From the NCBI RefSeq assembly GCF_000766795.1, contig NZ_JPDS01000002.1:1396001-1460000 (forward strand): a DNA stretch of 64,000 bases, in the 5' to 3' direction. Under the pieces are notes generated by a model that saw only the letters and a list, made by a program, of their open reading frames with translations, did no database searches and had not been told where the DNA came from. Positions within the stretch are counted from its first letter, which is position 1, and each line of letters begins with the position of its first letter. The position numbers and the translations under genes are program-made. Below, piece by piece: positions 38,031-46,370 of this stretch. The DNA is from Polaribacter sp. Hel1_85 (GTDB lineage Bacteria; Bacteroidota; Bacteroidia; Flavobacteriales; Flavobacteriaceae).

Positions 38031-38465
38031 TTATTTAATAAATTTTATTGTAAAAGGGTACTTGTAATTTTCTCCTTCTTTTGCCTTTAATGCGGCAATA
38101 ATTATCAATGCTACTTTTATTAATCCAACAATTCCTGCTAATGAAGCTAAACCAATAACTCCAAAAAAGTTATGAGAATCAAAATCGATATTTATATGAT
38201 TAAAATTATCAAAATTGTCAAGGTTTCTAAAAATTGAACCAATAAAAACTGGAACAAAAGACATTGTTAAAATAAAGATGTATAAAGAATAACTGATGTT
38301 AAAGTTTACTGCTTCTTTACCTTGTTCATCTAAAAAAGCACTTCTGTCTTTTAAAGTTTGCCATGCAATTAATGGCGTAATTATATTTCCGAAAGGAAAT
38401 AGAAATCCTGCAAAAGCAGAAATATGTATTAAAAATGCATTGGTGTTTTCGTTATTTTGTTTCAT
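38031..38465 (-). CDS. DUF4870 family membrane protein
   Basis: It encodes 144 residues with three to four membrane helices. HISAFAGFLFPFGNIITPLIAW, then DEQGKEAVNFNISYSLY, is the DUF4870 signature. The ATG at 38465 is chosen. An upstream start would reach into the palindromic operator. It is the first gene of the operon, 19 bases ahead of padR. Confidence 0.82.
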   Translation of the reverse strand: MKQNNENTNAFLIHISAFAGFLFPFGNIITPLIAWQTLKDRSAFLDEQGKEAVNFNISYSLYIFILTMSFVPVFIGSIFRNLDNFDNFNHINIDFDSHNFFGVIGLASLAGIVGLIKVALIIIAALKAKEGENYKYPFTIKFIK

Positions 38466-38481
38466 AATTTCTAAACTATAT

Positions 38482-38530
38482 AATACTTTCTTATGCAAAT
38501 ATATATCTTTAAGAAGGTATTATGCAATAC
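38482..38530. promoter_or_regulatory. Candidate PadR operator
   Basis: AATACTTTCTTA (38482-38493) and TAAGAAGGTATT (38510-38521) form an inverted repeat with one mismatch. A second palindrome, GTATT-ATGC-AATAC (38517-38530), overlaps it. Both lie just upstream of the operon that encodes a PadR repressor, and the spacing fits two dimers on DNA. Confidence 0.5.
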
Positions 38531-38688
38531 ATAGTACTATAATTAACATTTTTTTAACATTTGTATTTGTATTTAAATTGATTTGTAAAAGCTTTGTATT
38601 ACTTGTAAACATTGAGTTTTTGTTTAATTTTATTTTAGCTATATTGTCATCCCAAAGATTTATTGTTAAAATTATTTAAAACATAAAA

Positions 38689-39144
38689 ATGAAATTTACA
38701 CCTAAAAAAGTCAATCTTTTTAACCTTATAAAGCTTCCATTGGCGTATTTAGGAGGTATAAGAGTTCGTTCTATAACAGATACAGAAGTTGTAGTTTCTA
38801 TAAAACATAGATGGATGAATCAAAATCCGTTTAATAGTATGTTTTGGGCTGCTCAAGGAATGGCAGCAGAAATGCCAACGGGTGTTTTAGTTATGAAGGC
38901 AATAACAGACTCTAAAAGAAAAGTTTCTATGTTAGTAACAAAACAAGAAGCTGAGTTTTATAAAAAAGCAACTGGTAGGATTTTATTTTCTTGTAAAGGT
39001 GGGAATGAAATTCGTGAAGCAATTCAAAAATCTATAGAAACAGGAGAAGGACAAGTTATTGTTTTAACTTCTGAAGGTGTTAATAAAGATGGAGTAGTAG
39101 TTTCTAAATTCCAATTTCATTGGAGTTTAAGAGTAAAACCATAA
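38689..39144 (+). CDS. DUF4442 hotdog-fold thioesterase-like protein
   Basis: It encodes 151 residues. VNLFNLIKLPLAYLGGIRVRSITDTEVVVSIKHRWMNQNPFNSMFWAAQGMAAEMPTG shows the hotdog helix with N-P-F-N-S-M and the AAQGMAAE segment, which match the DUF4442/PaaI-like group. A thioesterase activity is likely for the fold, but the substrate is unknown. Confidence 0.75.
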   Translation: MKFTPKKVNLFNLIKLPLAYLGGIRVRSITDTEVVVSIKHRWMNQNPFNSMFWAAQGMAAEMPTGVLVMKAITDSKRKVSMLVTKQEAEFYKKATGRILFSCKGGNEIREAIQKSIETGEGQVIVLTSEGVNKDGVVVSKFQFHWSLRVKP

Positions 39145-39145
39145 C

Positions 39146-39292
39146 CTATTTTTTCTTTTTATAAAGTTGAGGTCTTTCTTCATTATAATCACAATCTTGA
39201 AAAATACCACAAGATACATTTGTACGTGCCAAAGATTTTGTAATTTCATGTTGTTTAGATAAAGCTTCAATTTCTGGAGATAAATACTTCAT
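39146..39292 (-). CDS. Small 48-residue protein
   Basis: The minus strand between 39146 and 39292 reads MKYLSPEIEALSKQHEITKS and continues LARTNVSCGIFQDC to a KKKK end. It has a normal start codon, a sensible amphipathic N-terminal helix and two Cys. It fills most of the gap between the DUF4442 and AIM24 genes and is convergent to the former. It was found by translation of the gap. I do not know a family. Confidence 0.55.
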   Translation of the reverse strand: MKYLSPEIEALSKQHEITKSLARTNVSCGIFQDCDYNEERPQLYKKKK

Positions 39293-39466
39293 AATTACTT
39301 TTTTTAATGAGTAGGTATTTTTAGTTTTTTATATACATCAAAAATAAGGATTAATATTAGAAATTAAGTTTAATTAATTTTTGTTGATGTAAAATTAACC
39401 TAGAGAATGTTGTAACAAAACTGTAATCAAATCATCTAATATTATATAATCATAAAACAAACTATT

Positions 39467-40303
39467 ATGTATCAAGATAACTTACCTCAAAATTCATCAA
39501 ATAGAAATGCACACGAAATAGATTATAAAATTTTTGGAGAAGAAATGCAGTTTGTAGAAATAGAATTAGATCCAGAAGAAGGTGTTGTTGCAGAAGCAGG
39601 GACTTTTATGATGATGGACGATCAAATTAAAATGAATACAATTTTAGGTGATGGATCTAATCAAGAAAAAGGACTTTTAGGAAAGATATTTTCTGCGGGT
39701 AAAAGAATTTTAACAGGAGAAAGTTTATTTATGACTGTTTTTACGAATGCAGGAATTGGTAAAAAACAAATCTCTTTTGCTTCTCCTTATCCTGGTAAAA
39801 TTGTACCTATTGATTTAATGGAGTTTGGTGGAAAATTTATTTGTCAGAAAGATGCATTTTTATGTGCAGCAAAAGGAGTTTCTATTGGAATTGAATTTTC
39901 TAAGAAATTAGGAAGAGGTTTGTTTGGAGGAGAAGGTTTTATCATGCAAAAAATGGAAGGTGATGGATTAGGTTTTATTCATGCAGGAGGAACCATGGCA
40001 AAAAAAGTTTTGCAACCTGGAGAAGTTTTAAAAGTTGATACAGGTTGTATTGTTGGTTTTACACAAGATGTAGATTATGATATCGAATTTGTTGGTGGAA
40101 TTAAGAACACCGTTTTTGGAGGTGAAGGACTATTTTTTGCAACTTTAAAAGGACCAGGAACAGTTTATATACAATCTTTACCATTTAGCAGATTAGCAGG
40201 TAGAGTTTTAGCAATGGCGCCAAGAACCGGTAATGGAAAGAGAGGAGAAGGCAGTGTTTTAGGCGGAATTGGAGATTTATTAGATGGTGATAATCGTTTT
40301 TAA
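39467..40303 (+). CDS. AIM24/TIGR00266 family protein
   Basis: It encodes 278 residues. [36 protein letters not shown] and later [29 protein letters not shown] with the [35 protein letters not shown] block are diagnostic of the family related to mitochondrial AIM24. It is a double-stranded beta-helix with unknown function. It stands alone with an AT-rich promoter region. Confidence 0.9.
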   Translation: MYQDNLPQNSSNRNAHEIDYKIFGEEMQFVEIELDPEEGVVAEAGTFMMMDDQIKMNTILGDGSNQEKGLLGKIFSAGKRILTGESLFMTVFTNAGIGKKQISFASPYPGKIVPIDLMEFGGKFICQKDAFLCAAKGVSIGIEFSKKLGRGLFGGEGFIMQKMEGDGLGFIHAGGTMAKKVLQPGEVLKVDTGCIVGFTQDVDYDIEFVGGIKNTVFGGEGLFFATLKGPGTVYIQSLPFSRLAGRVLAMAPRTGNGKRGEGSVLGGIGDLLDGDNRF

Positions 40304-40410
40304 AATCGATTAATTTTTCAGACATTTTATTGAAATTTAAAATTATAATACAAATTCAATATACTAATACGTATATTTCATTTTTCTTATAATTATTAAA
40401 AACATATTTT

Positions 40411-41739
40411 ATGTCTAATACTGTTCAGAATTCTGATAACTCAAAAAATAATACACTTGTACCAATAATTATTATTGCAGGTTTATTTTTTATTTTCGGT
40501 TTTGTAACTTGGATTAATGGAGCATTAATTCCGTTTATGAAAACCATAAATGAACTTACAGACGCTCAGTCTTATTTAGTAGCCTCAGCATCCTATATTT
40601 CTTTTGTTGTTATGGCTTTGCCAGCATCTTATATTATCAATAAAATTGGATACAAAAAAGGAATGTCTTTAGGTTTAATAGTAATGGCTATTGGAGCATT
40701 ATTATTTATTCCTGCCGCTAATGAAAGAACTTATTGGATGTTTTTAACTGCAATTTTTATTCAAGGTGCAGGTATGACTTTATTGCAAACGGCATCAAAT
40801 CCTTATATAACAATTTTAGGGCCTTTAGAAAGTGCTGCAAAAAGAATTGCAATTATGGGAATTGCTAATAAAGTTGCAGGAGCTCTTGGTTCTGTAATAT
40901 TTGGAGCTATTTTATTATCAGGAATTGCTGAAATAAAAGAAAAGTTAACCATTGTTGATGAAATCGAAAAAGCAGGTTTGTTAAATAGAATGGCAGATAG
41001 TGTAGTTACACCATATATTGTAATGGCTGTAGTTTTATTTTTGTTAGGAATCTTAATAAGAAAAGCGCCATTACCACATGTAGAACCATCAGCAATTGAA
41101 GAAACTAATTCTGATGTAAAAACAAAAACAAGTATTTTTCAATTTCCACATTTATGGTTAGGGGTTTTAGCGTTGTTTTTATATGTTGGTGTAGAAGTAG
41201 TTGCTGGAGATACTATTATTGCCTATGGAATTTCATTAAATATTCCTGTTGAAGATGCTAAATTTTTTACATTATTCACACTAATGGCAATGGTGGTTAC
41301 TTATGCTTTAGGTGTGTTTTTAATTCCTAAATATATGAGTCAGTCTTTTGCTTTAAAAGCGAGTGCAATTTTAGGAATTATATTCTCCTTCTGTATTGTG
41401 TATACAACTGGATTTACTTCTGTGCTTTTTGTAGCTGCTTTAGGAATTGCAAATGCATTAGTTTGGCCAGCTATTTGGCCATTAGCTCTAGAAGGATTGG
41501 GTAAATTTACTAAAACAGCTTCAGCTTTGTTAATTATGGCAATTTCTGGAGGGGCAATTATTCCTCCTTTATATGGTGCTCTAGTTGATAACAAAAAAGA
41601 AGCATTAATTTCTTCTGGAATAAATGAAAGTAGTGCACTTATTGAAGCTTCTTCTTTTGGATATTGGATTTTATTGCCTTGTTATATCATCATTTTATAT
41701 TTTGCTTTTTGGGGACATAAAGTTGGTTTAAAAAAGTAA
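40411..41739 (+). CDS. FHS-family sugar MFS transporter (GluP/FucP-like)
   Basis: It encodes 442 residues with twelve membrane helices. LVPIIIIAGLFFIFGFVTWINGALIPFMK, then QGAGMTLLQTASNPYITILGP, is the signature of the fucose/glucose-galactose:H+ symporters. The second half starts with HLWLGVLALFLYVGVEVVAGDTII. No sugar catabolic genes surround it, so the substrate is open, with glucose or galactose most likely by family. Confidence 0.88.
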   Translation: MSNTVQNSDNSKNNTLVPIIIIAGLFFIFGFVTWINGALIPFMKTINELTDAQSYLVASASYISFVVMALPASYIINKIGYKKGMSLGLIVMAIGALLFIPAANERTYWMFLTAIFIQGAGMTLLQTASNPYITILGPLESAAKRIAIMGIANKVAGALGSVIFGAILLSGIAEIKEKLTIVDEIEKAGLLNRMADSVVTPYIVMAVVLFLLGILIRKAPLPHVEPSAIEETNSDVKTKTSIFQFPHLWLGVLALFLYVGVEVVAGDTIIAYGISLNIPVEDAKFFTLFTLMAMVVTYALGVFLIPKYMSQSFALKASAILGIIFSFCIVYTTGFTSVLFVAALGIANALVWPAIWPLALEGLGKFTKTASALLIMAISGGAIIPPLYGALVDNKKEALISSGINESSALIEASSFGYWILLPCYIIILYFAFWGHKVGLKK

Positions 41740-41746
41740 AATAAAA

Positions 41747-43216
41747 TTATTTATCAAAGACATGAACTCTATTCTTTAACTCATTTCTGTTATTCACATT
41801 AATCTTAGTGTAAATATTTCTAATGTGATATTTAACTGTGTTTTTAGAAATAAAAAGCAGCTCACTAATTTGATTATTTGTTAGTCCTTCGCAAATGGCT
41901 TTTAAAATATCAAGCTCTCTTAATGTAAGTGGTTTTGATGATAAATTATTTTCTTTTAAAAGAGTATGATATGGGATTGTTAAAGTGAGTGATTTTCTGT
42001 TATTAATTCCACCATTAGAGTTCTGAATAGTACTTTGTAAAAAAGCAATTGTGTTTATGTTTTTTTCATTTTGATTTTTCATTCTAAAGGTTAATGCAAA
42101 GGTGAATACAAACATATCCAACCAACTAGCAATTTTTATAATCAACATTTCGCCATTGACTTCCCAAAGGCCAAATGGAAAGCCTATCATAAAAAAAACA
42201 GCTAAAGGGATTAATAATAAGTAACCTAAAACATAAAACTTAGCGTAAGGTATTTGTTTTAAATAATAAATGCCAAATAGCCATAAAATGGGTAAAAGTG
42301 TTATTCCAAAAGCATCACCAATAGCAGCAATAGTGAAATTATTTGTAGCAAAATAAAAGATGTAAAAAATTGTAATTCCAATAGGAAATATATAGAGTAG
42401 TTTGGTTTTGAATTTATGTCTAGAATTAAGGTTTAAAAATTTAATTGAGAACAGCATAAACCAAATTGCTGCAGATAGGTGAATTAAAAACTCTATTTTA
42501 AAATAAAATGTATTGCTTCTAAATAGATGTACCAATGAGCCATCATATAATAAAAAAATGAACATTAATGAAGAAAGAAAAAGAAGGTAGTACAGGTAGT
42601 TTTCATCTTTAAATTTAATATAGAAGAATAAGTTTAGAAGTATAATTACGATACATGTTCCGTAATAAAAACTGTTTAGTACTTGTTTGTTTGATGTAAA
42701 AGTGACAAATTCTTTTTCAGAAATAATTTTTAATGGAAAATTAGCTTCTTTTGGGAAATTTACTTTTAGATATAAGGTTGATTTCTGTTTAGCGTTAATT
42801 TTAAACGCTGGAAACTTATAATTTACAGGGAGTTGTTCTCTTTTTATATTATTCCCTGTTGATGAAATGTAATTTAATGTATTGTGTTTATATTCATAAA
42901 TATCAATTTTAGCAATATTATGTGTTGGTATAAAGGCGATAAAATTTTTATATTCTGTTGATTTATTAATAACTAATCGAAACCAATACTCACCATTTAC
43001 AACACCAAAACTGTTACTTTTTGGCATCGTTTTAAACTCTTTAAAAGTAATAGTCTTTTCTGAGTCTGAGTTTGTTGTTCTGTGATATAATATTGTATAA
43101 TCAATTAAGTTTTTATCTTCTTCTTGTATGTAACTAAAGCTTTCGGCATTAAATTTAAGAGAATAAAAAAAGCATAATATAACTATAAATAGATTTAATT
43201 TAACAGGCTTAATCAA
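41747..43216 (-). CDS. 7TMR-DISM sensor with LuxR-type HTH output
   Basis: It encodes 489 residues. A signal peptide precedes a DISM-type jelly-roll domain (about 40-170, GEYWFRLVINKS..). Seven membrane helices follow between about 180 and 385, then a short linker. The C-terminal LuxR HTH (LTLRELDILKAICEGLTNNQISELLFISKNTVKYHIRNIY) spans about 430-470. It is a one-component regulator that senses an external signal and probably binds DNA at the membrane. TTG at 43216 is the only start giving a full signal peptide. Confidence 0.83.
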   Translation of the reverse strand: MIKPVKLNLFIVILCFFYSLKFNAESFSYIQEEDKNLIDYTILYHRTTNSDSEKTITFKEFKTMPKSNSFGVVNGEYWFRLVINKSTEYKNFIAFIPTHNIAKIDIYEYKHNTLNYISSTGNNIKREQLPVNYKFPAFKINAKQKSTLYLKVNFPKEANFPLKIISEKEFVTFTSNKQVLNSFYYGTCIVIILLNLFFYIKFKDENYLYYLLFLSSLMFIFLLYDGSLVHLFRSNTFYFKIEFLIHLSAAIWFMLFSIKFLNLNSRHKFKTKLLYIFPIGITIFYIFYFATNNFTIAAIGDAFGITLLPILWLFGIYYLKQIPYAKFYVLGYLLLIPLAVFFMIGFPFGLWEVNGEMLIIKIASWLDMFVFTFALTFRMKNQNEKNINTIAFLQSTIQNSNGGINNRKSLTLTIPYHTLLKENNLSSKPLTLRELDILKAICEGLTNNQISELLFISKNTVKYHIRNIYTKINVNNRNELKNRVHVFDK

Positions 43217-43409
43217 TACTGGGGAATTAAATTAATTTTATAAAAATATATATTCTGGAGTTTTATTAAAAATCAAAAATTTAAAGTATTCCGATTCTTA
43301 AAATGAAAATATATTATCCTCCTAGTTAAATGATTTTTCATGAGATTTTGTTAGTTGATTTACTGTAAAAGTAATAATAATATAACAAAATTGTTAAAAA
43401 ATAACGAAA

Positions 43410-44318
43410 TTAGGTATTAATACGCGTTTTTGTCATCCTGTCATTACCAAACAAATCTTTCTTAAGTTCAATGTTTTTAAATCCTTTTTGGTTTAACATT
43501 TCTTTAGTCTCTTTTCCTAAATATTGATTGATTTCAAAAAATAAAAGCCCATTTTTAGCAAGATATGTTTTGGCTAAGTCTGCAATTTTTGAATAAAAAA
43601 TTAAAGGATTTTCATCATCAACAAACAATGCTAAATGTGGTTCGTTTTCTAATACATTATTTTTAATTTCAACCTTTTCTAATTCTCTAACATAGGGAGG
43701 ATTTGAAACAATAATATCATATTGTTGAGGTAACTTTTCAGCAACCAAAATATCCATTTCTAAAAATGAAATATCTACATTGTTTAAAATTGCATTTTGT
43801 TTGGCAGTTTTTAATGCTTCAGAAGAAACATCAATTGTAGAAACAGTAACGTTTTTTAAATTTTTAGCTAAAGAAATAGGGATACAACCAGTTCCTGTTC
43901 CTATATCAAGAATAGAAAGAGATTTCTCCTTATTCTTTGTCGAAATGACATCCGTATTAAACTTTACTACTTTATCACTTTGCCTCTTTGTAACTTCTTG
44001 AATAATCCACTCAACCAATTCTTCAGTTTCTGGTCTTGGAATTAATGTATTCTTATTTACTTTAAACGGCAATCCATAAAATTCAGTTTCACCTAAAATA
44101 TATTGTAAAGGTTCTTCTTTTTGAAGTCTATTAATAATGCTTTTTAATTCTAATAAAACTGTTTCATTAATAAGAAAATCTGGTTTTAAAACAGTGTCAA
44201 TTCTTTGTAAGTTTAGTTTATCTTCTATCAACAAAAAAAAGAAAGAATCAATCTCTGTTTTTGGATAGATATCTGATAATTCATCAGAAAAAAAAGTTTT
44301 AAATTCTTTTAAAATCAT
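43410..44318 (-). CDS. prmC: Release factor glutamine methyltransferase PrmC, with an insertion
   Basis: It methylates the GGQ glutamine of RF1 and RF2. The protein has 302 residues from ATG 44318, whose ATGA overlaps the GNAT stop. The SAM site is ILDIGTGTGC, and the catalytic NPPY is in IIVSNPPYVRE. Between LVEWIIQEV and SILDIGTG there are about 18 residues more than usual (KFNTDVISTKNKEKS). That segment is encoded by a copy of a flavobacterial interspersed repeat (43916-43952). Active-site motifs are intact, so the enzyme is probably functional. Confidence 0.92.
   Translation of the reverse strand: MILKEFKTFFSDELSDIYPKTEIDSFFFLLIEDKLNLQRIDTVLKPDFLINETVLLELKSIINRLQKEEPLQYILGETEFYGLPFKVNKNTLIPRPETEELVEWIIQEVTKRQSDKVVKFNTDVISTKNKEKSLSILDIGTGTGCIPISLAKNLKNVTVSTIDVSSEALKTAKQNAILNNVDISFLEMDILVAEKLPQQYDIIVSNPPYVRELEKVEIKNNVLENEPHLALFVDDENPLIFYSKIADLAKTYLAKNGLLFFEINQYLGKETKEMLNQKGFKNIELKKDLFGNDRMTKTRINT
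43916..43952 (-). repeat. Interspersed repeat translated inside prmC
   Basis: Read on the minus strand, GATGTCATTTCGACAAAG, then AATAAGGAGAAATCTCTTTC, matches the family form TGTCATTTCGAC...GGAGAAATCTC that is usually intergenic in Flavobacteriia. Here it is in frame and encodes DVISTKNKEKSL in a surface loop position. That it is a mobile or REP-like element is inference from the shared sequence. Confidence 0.6.
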
Positions 44319-44806
44319 AATTCTTTTATCATCCAAACATTACAGGAATAATGCCCCGTGTTTCCCATTGGTTTATCAAGATTTGCAAAACCATTCTTTT
44401 TGTATAAAGCTCTTGCAGCTTCCATATAAGGCATGGTCTCTAAATAACAATTTTCGAAACCTAAAGTTTTTGCTTTTTCTAAACAAGTTTTTATCAATTT
44501 AGATCCTAAACCTTTGCCTCTAGCTATTGGCAGAAAATACATTTTTTGAAGTTCGCAAGTAGTTCCTTTAAAATTATCTAATTGAGCAATTCCTGCTCCA
44601 CCAACAATTTTGTTTTTATGTTCTACAACAAAATAAAATGATGTTGGTTTGTCAAAATTTTCGAACATTTTATCAGTGGCTTTATCTTCATAAGCAGTTC
44701 CTGTTTTAGGAGCACCCATTTCTAAAATAACCTCTCTAACTACAATTGCTAATTGTTCATTGTCTTCTGGTTTTATTTCTCTAATGATAAAATCTTGATT
44801 TGTCAT
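44315..44806 (-). CDS. GNAT family N-acetyltransferase
   Basis: A 163-residue acetyltransferase with the acetyl-CoA loop ARGKGLGSKLI (R-G-K-G-x-G) near residue 93. FILPIARGKGLG and LETMPYMEAARALYKKNGF are usual GNAT blocks. Its last codons overlap the prmC start by ATGA, so the two are translated together. The substrate is unknown, and RimI-like protein acetylation is one option. Confidence 0.85.
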   Translation of the reverse strand: MTNQDFIIREIKPEDNEQLAIVVREVILEMGAPKTGTAYEDKATDKMFENFDKPTSFYFVVEHKNKIVGGAGIAQLDNFKGTTCELQKMYFLPIARGKGLGSKLIKTCLEKAKTLGFENCYLETMPYMEAARALYKKNGFANLDKPMGNTGHYSCNVWMIKEL

Positions 44807-44858
44807 TTAATACTGTATTTTTGCATGAGCAATTTACTTATTTTTTTAATTATTTTAG

Positions 44859-45317
44859 ATGAAAAACTTTTTATATTTTACCATAATAATTTTCGTTATT
44901 TCTAGCTGTTCAGTAAATAAACAACCCGTATTTGTTAATGTTGATAACGTAAAAGTTACTTCTTTTAAAGGAGATACTATTCGTTTAAAAGCAGAAGCTT
45001 TTTTTAAAAACCCAAATGATGTTGGTGGCAAAATTTCTACAGATGAAATTAAGGTAATTGTAAATGGAGCAGAGGTTGCACAAGTATCTTCAAAAGAATT
45101 TAAGGTGCCTGCAAGAAAAGATTTTACAATTCCTTTAAATGTGGTAATACCAGCAAGAAAAGTGTTTGAAAATAACAAAAATGGAATTTTAGGAGGATTG
45201 TTAAACTCTGTTTTAAATAAATCTATTAAAGTACAATTTATAGGAGATATAAAGTACAAGGTTTTTGGGTATTCTAGTGTTTATCCTGTTGATCAAATTC
45301 AGGAAATTAAATTTTAA
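44859..45317 (+). CDS. LEA type 2-like lipoprotein
   Basis: It encodes 152 residues. The SPII signal ends in ISSC (Cys17). The mature part, VTSFKGDTIRLKAEAFFKNPNDVGGKISTDEIKVIVNGAEVAQVSSKEFKVPARKDFTIPLNVVIP, has the WHy/LEA2 beta-sandwich pattern (FkNPN...v..N...v). Such domains are linked to desiccation or stress tolerance. It lies nine bases before the ATC start of ribD and in the same reading frame. Confidence 0.8.
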   Translation: MKNFLYFTIIIFVISSCSVNKQPVFVNVDNVKVTSFKGDTIRLKAEAFFKNPNDVGGKISTDEIKVIVNGAEVAQVSSKEFKVPARKDFTIPLNVVIPARKVFENNKNGILGGLLNSVLNKSIKVQFIGDIKYKVFGYSSVYPVDQIQEIKF

Positions 45318-45326
45318 TTTTTAGCT

Positions 45327-46370
45327 ATCAATCACGAAACTTACATAAAACGCTGTTTACAAATTGCCAAAAACGGAATTGGATTTGCACGCCCAAATCC
45401 TTCTGTAGGAGCAGTTGTTGTTCATCAAAATAAAATTATTGGTGAAGGATTTACAGCTGCTTATGGTGGAAATCATGCAGAAGTAAATGCTATAAACGCT
45501 GTAAAAGATACATCGCTTTTAAAAGAAGCAACAATATATGTAACTCTTGAACCTTGTTCTCATTTTGGAAAAACACCACCTTGTGCAGATTTAATTGTAA
45601 AACATCAACTAAAAAATGTTGTTATTGGATGTGTAGATTCTAATAGTTTGGTTGCTGGTAAAGGAATTGAGCGTTTAGAAAAAGCAGGAATTAATGTAAC
45701 TGTTGGTGTTTTGGAAGATGAATGCAGAGAACATCACAAACGTTTTTTTACTGTTCAAGATAAAAAAAGACTTTATATTATACTAAAATGGGCAGAAACT
45801 AAAGATGGTTTTGTTGCTCCATTAACTAAAGATGAGCAGAAACCAGTTTGGATTTCTAATCAATATTCTCAACAATTGGTACATAAATGGAGAAGTGAAG
45901 AACACGCCATTTTAGTGGGGACAAATACAGTAATTGCAGATAATCCTAAATTGAATGTAAGAAGTTGGTCTGGACAGAATCCGATTAGAATTGTTTTAGA
46001 TAGAACTTTAAGATTATCTAATAATTTAAGTGTTTTTGACGGAAGTGTAAAAACAATTTTTATTACAGAAAAGCAAGAATGTCAGTTCGAGCGCAGTCGA
46101 GAACTAATTTTTGAATCTATTAATTTTTCAAAAAACATAGCAAGTCAAATTTGCGAAGTTCTAATGAAACATCAAATTCAATCTGTTATTATTGAAGGAG
46201 GATCAAAAACTTTACAAACATTTATTGACGAAAACTTGTGGGATGAAGCTCGAGTTTTTGTTGGTGAAACAGAACTTAAAGAAGGAATTAAAGCACCTAA
46301 ATTTAATAAAGTAATTAAAGAAGAAATAAACATCAAAACAGATGTTTTAAAAATATATACAAATGATTAA
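45327..46370 (+). CDS. ribD: Riboflavin biosynthesis deaminase/reductase RibD, ATC start
   Basis: It encodes 347 residues. The deaminase zinc site is HAEVNAI (near residue 52) with PCSHFGKTPPC (near 77-87), and the reductase domain follows from about residue 150 (KWAETKDGF). The frame is closed by a stop at 45315, and no ATG, GTG or TTG occurs in it until 45648, which would delete the deaminase active site. ATC 45327 gives (M)NHETYIKRCLQIAKNG, the usual N-terminus of the family, so ATC is the likely start. The reductase part has a short insert, ECQFERSREL, encoded by an interspersed repeat (46080-46104). Confidence 0.85.
   Translation: MNHETYIKRCLQIAKNGIGFARPNPSVGAVVVHQNKIIGEGFTAAYGGNHAEVNAINAVKDTSLLKEATIYVTLEPCSHFGKTPPCADLIVKHQLKNVVIGCVDSNSLVAGKGIERLEKAGINVTVGVLEDECREHHKRFFTVQDKKRLYIILKWAETKDGFVAPLTKDEQKPVWISNQYSQQLVHKWRSEEHAILVGTNTVIADNPKLNVRSWSGQNPIRIVLDRTLRLSNNLSVFDGSVKTIFITEKQECQFERSRELIFESINFSKNIASQICEVLMKHQIQSVIIEGGSKTLQTFIDENLWDEARVFVGETELKEGIKAPKFNKVIKEEINIKTDVLKIYTND
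46080..46104 (+). repeat. GAGCGCAGTCGA-type repeat translated inside ribD
   Basis: TGTCAGTTCGAGCGCAGTCG continues AGAAC. This is the standard form of the flavobacterial intergenic repeat, as at 679-704. Here it is read in frame as CQFERSRE between two strands of the RibD reductase domain. The reading frame stays open. Confidence 0.65.

Noticed and set aside
38640..38672. GTCATCCCAAAGATTT as another repeat copy
   Set aside because: Only a short part resembles the GTCATcctGAGCGCAGTCG family, and the core GAGCGCAGTCGA is missing.
45648..46370. Short RibD starting at TTG 45648
   Set aside because: It would lack the whole deaminase active site, while the upstream frame continues with perfect RibD similarity.
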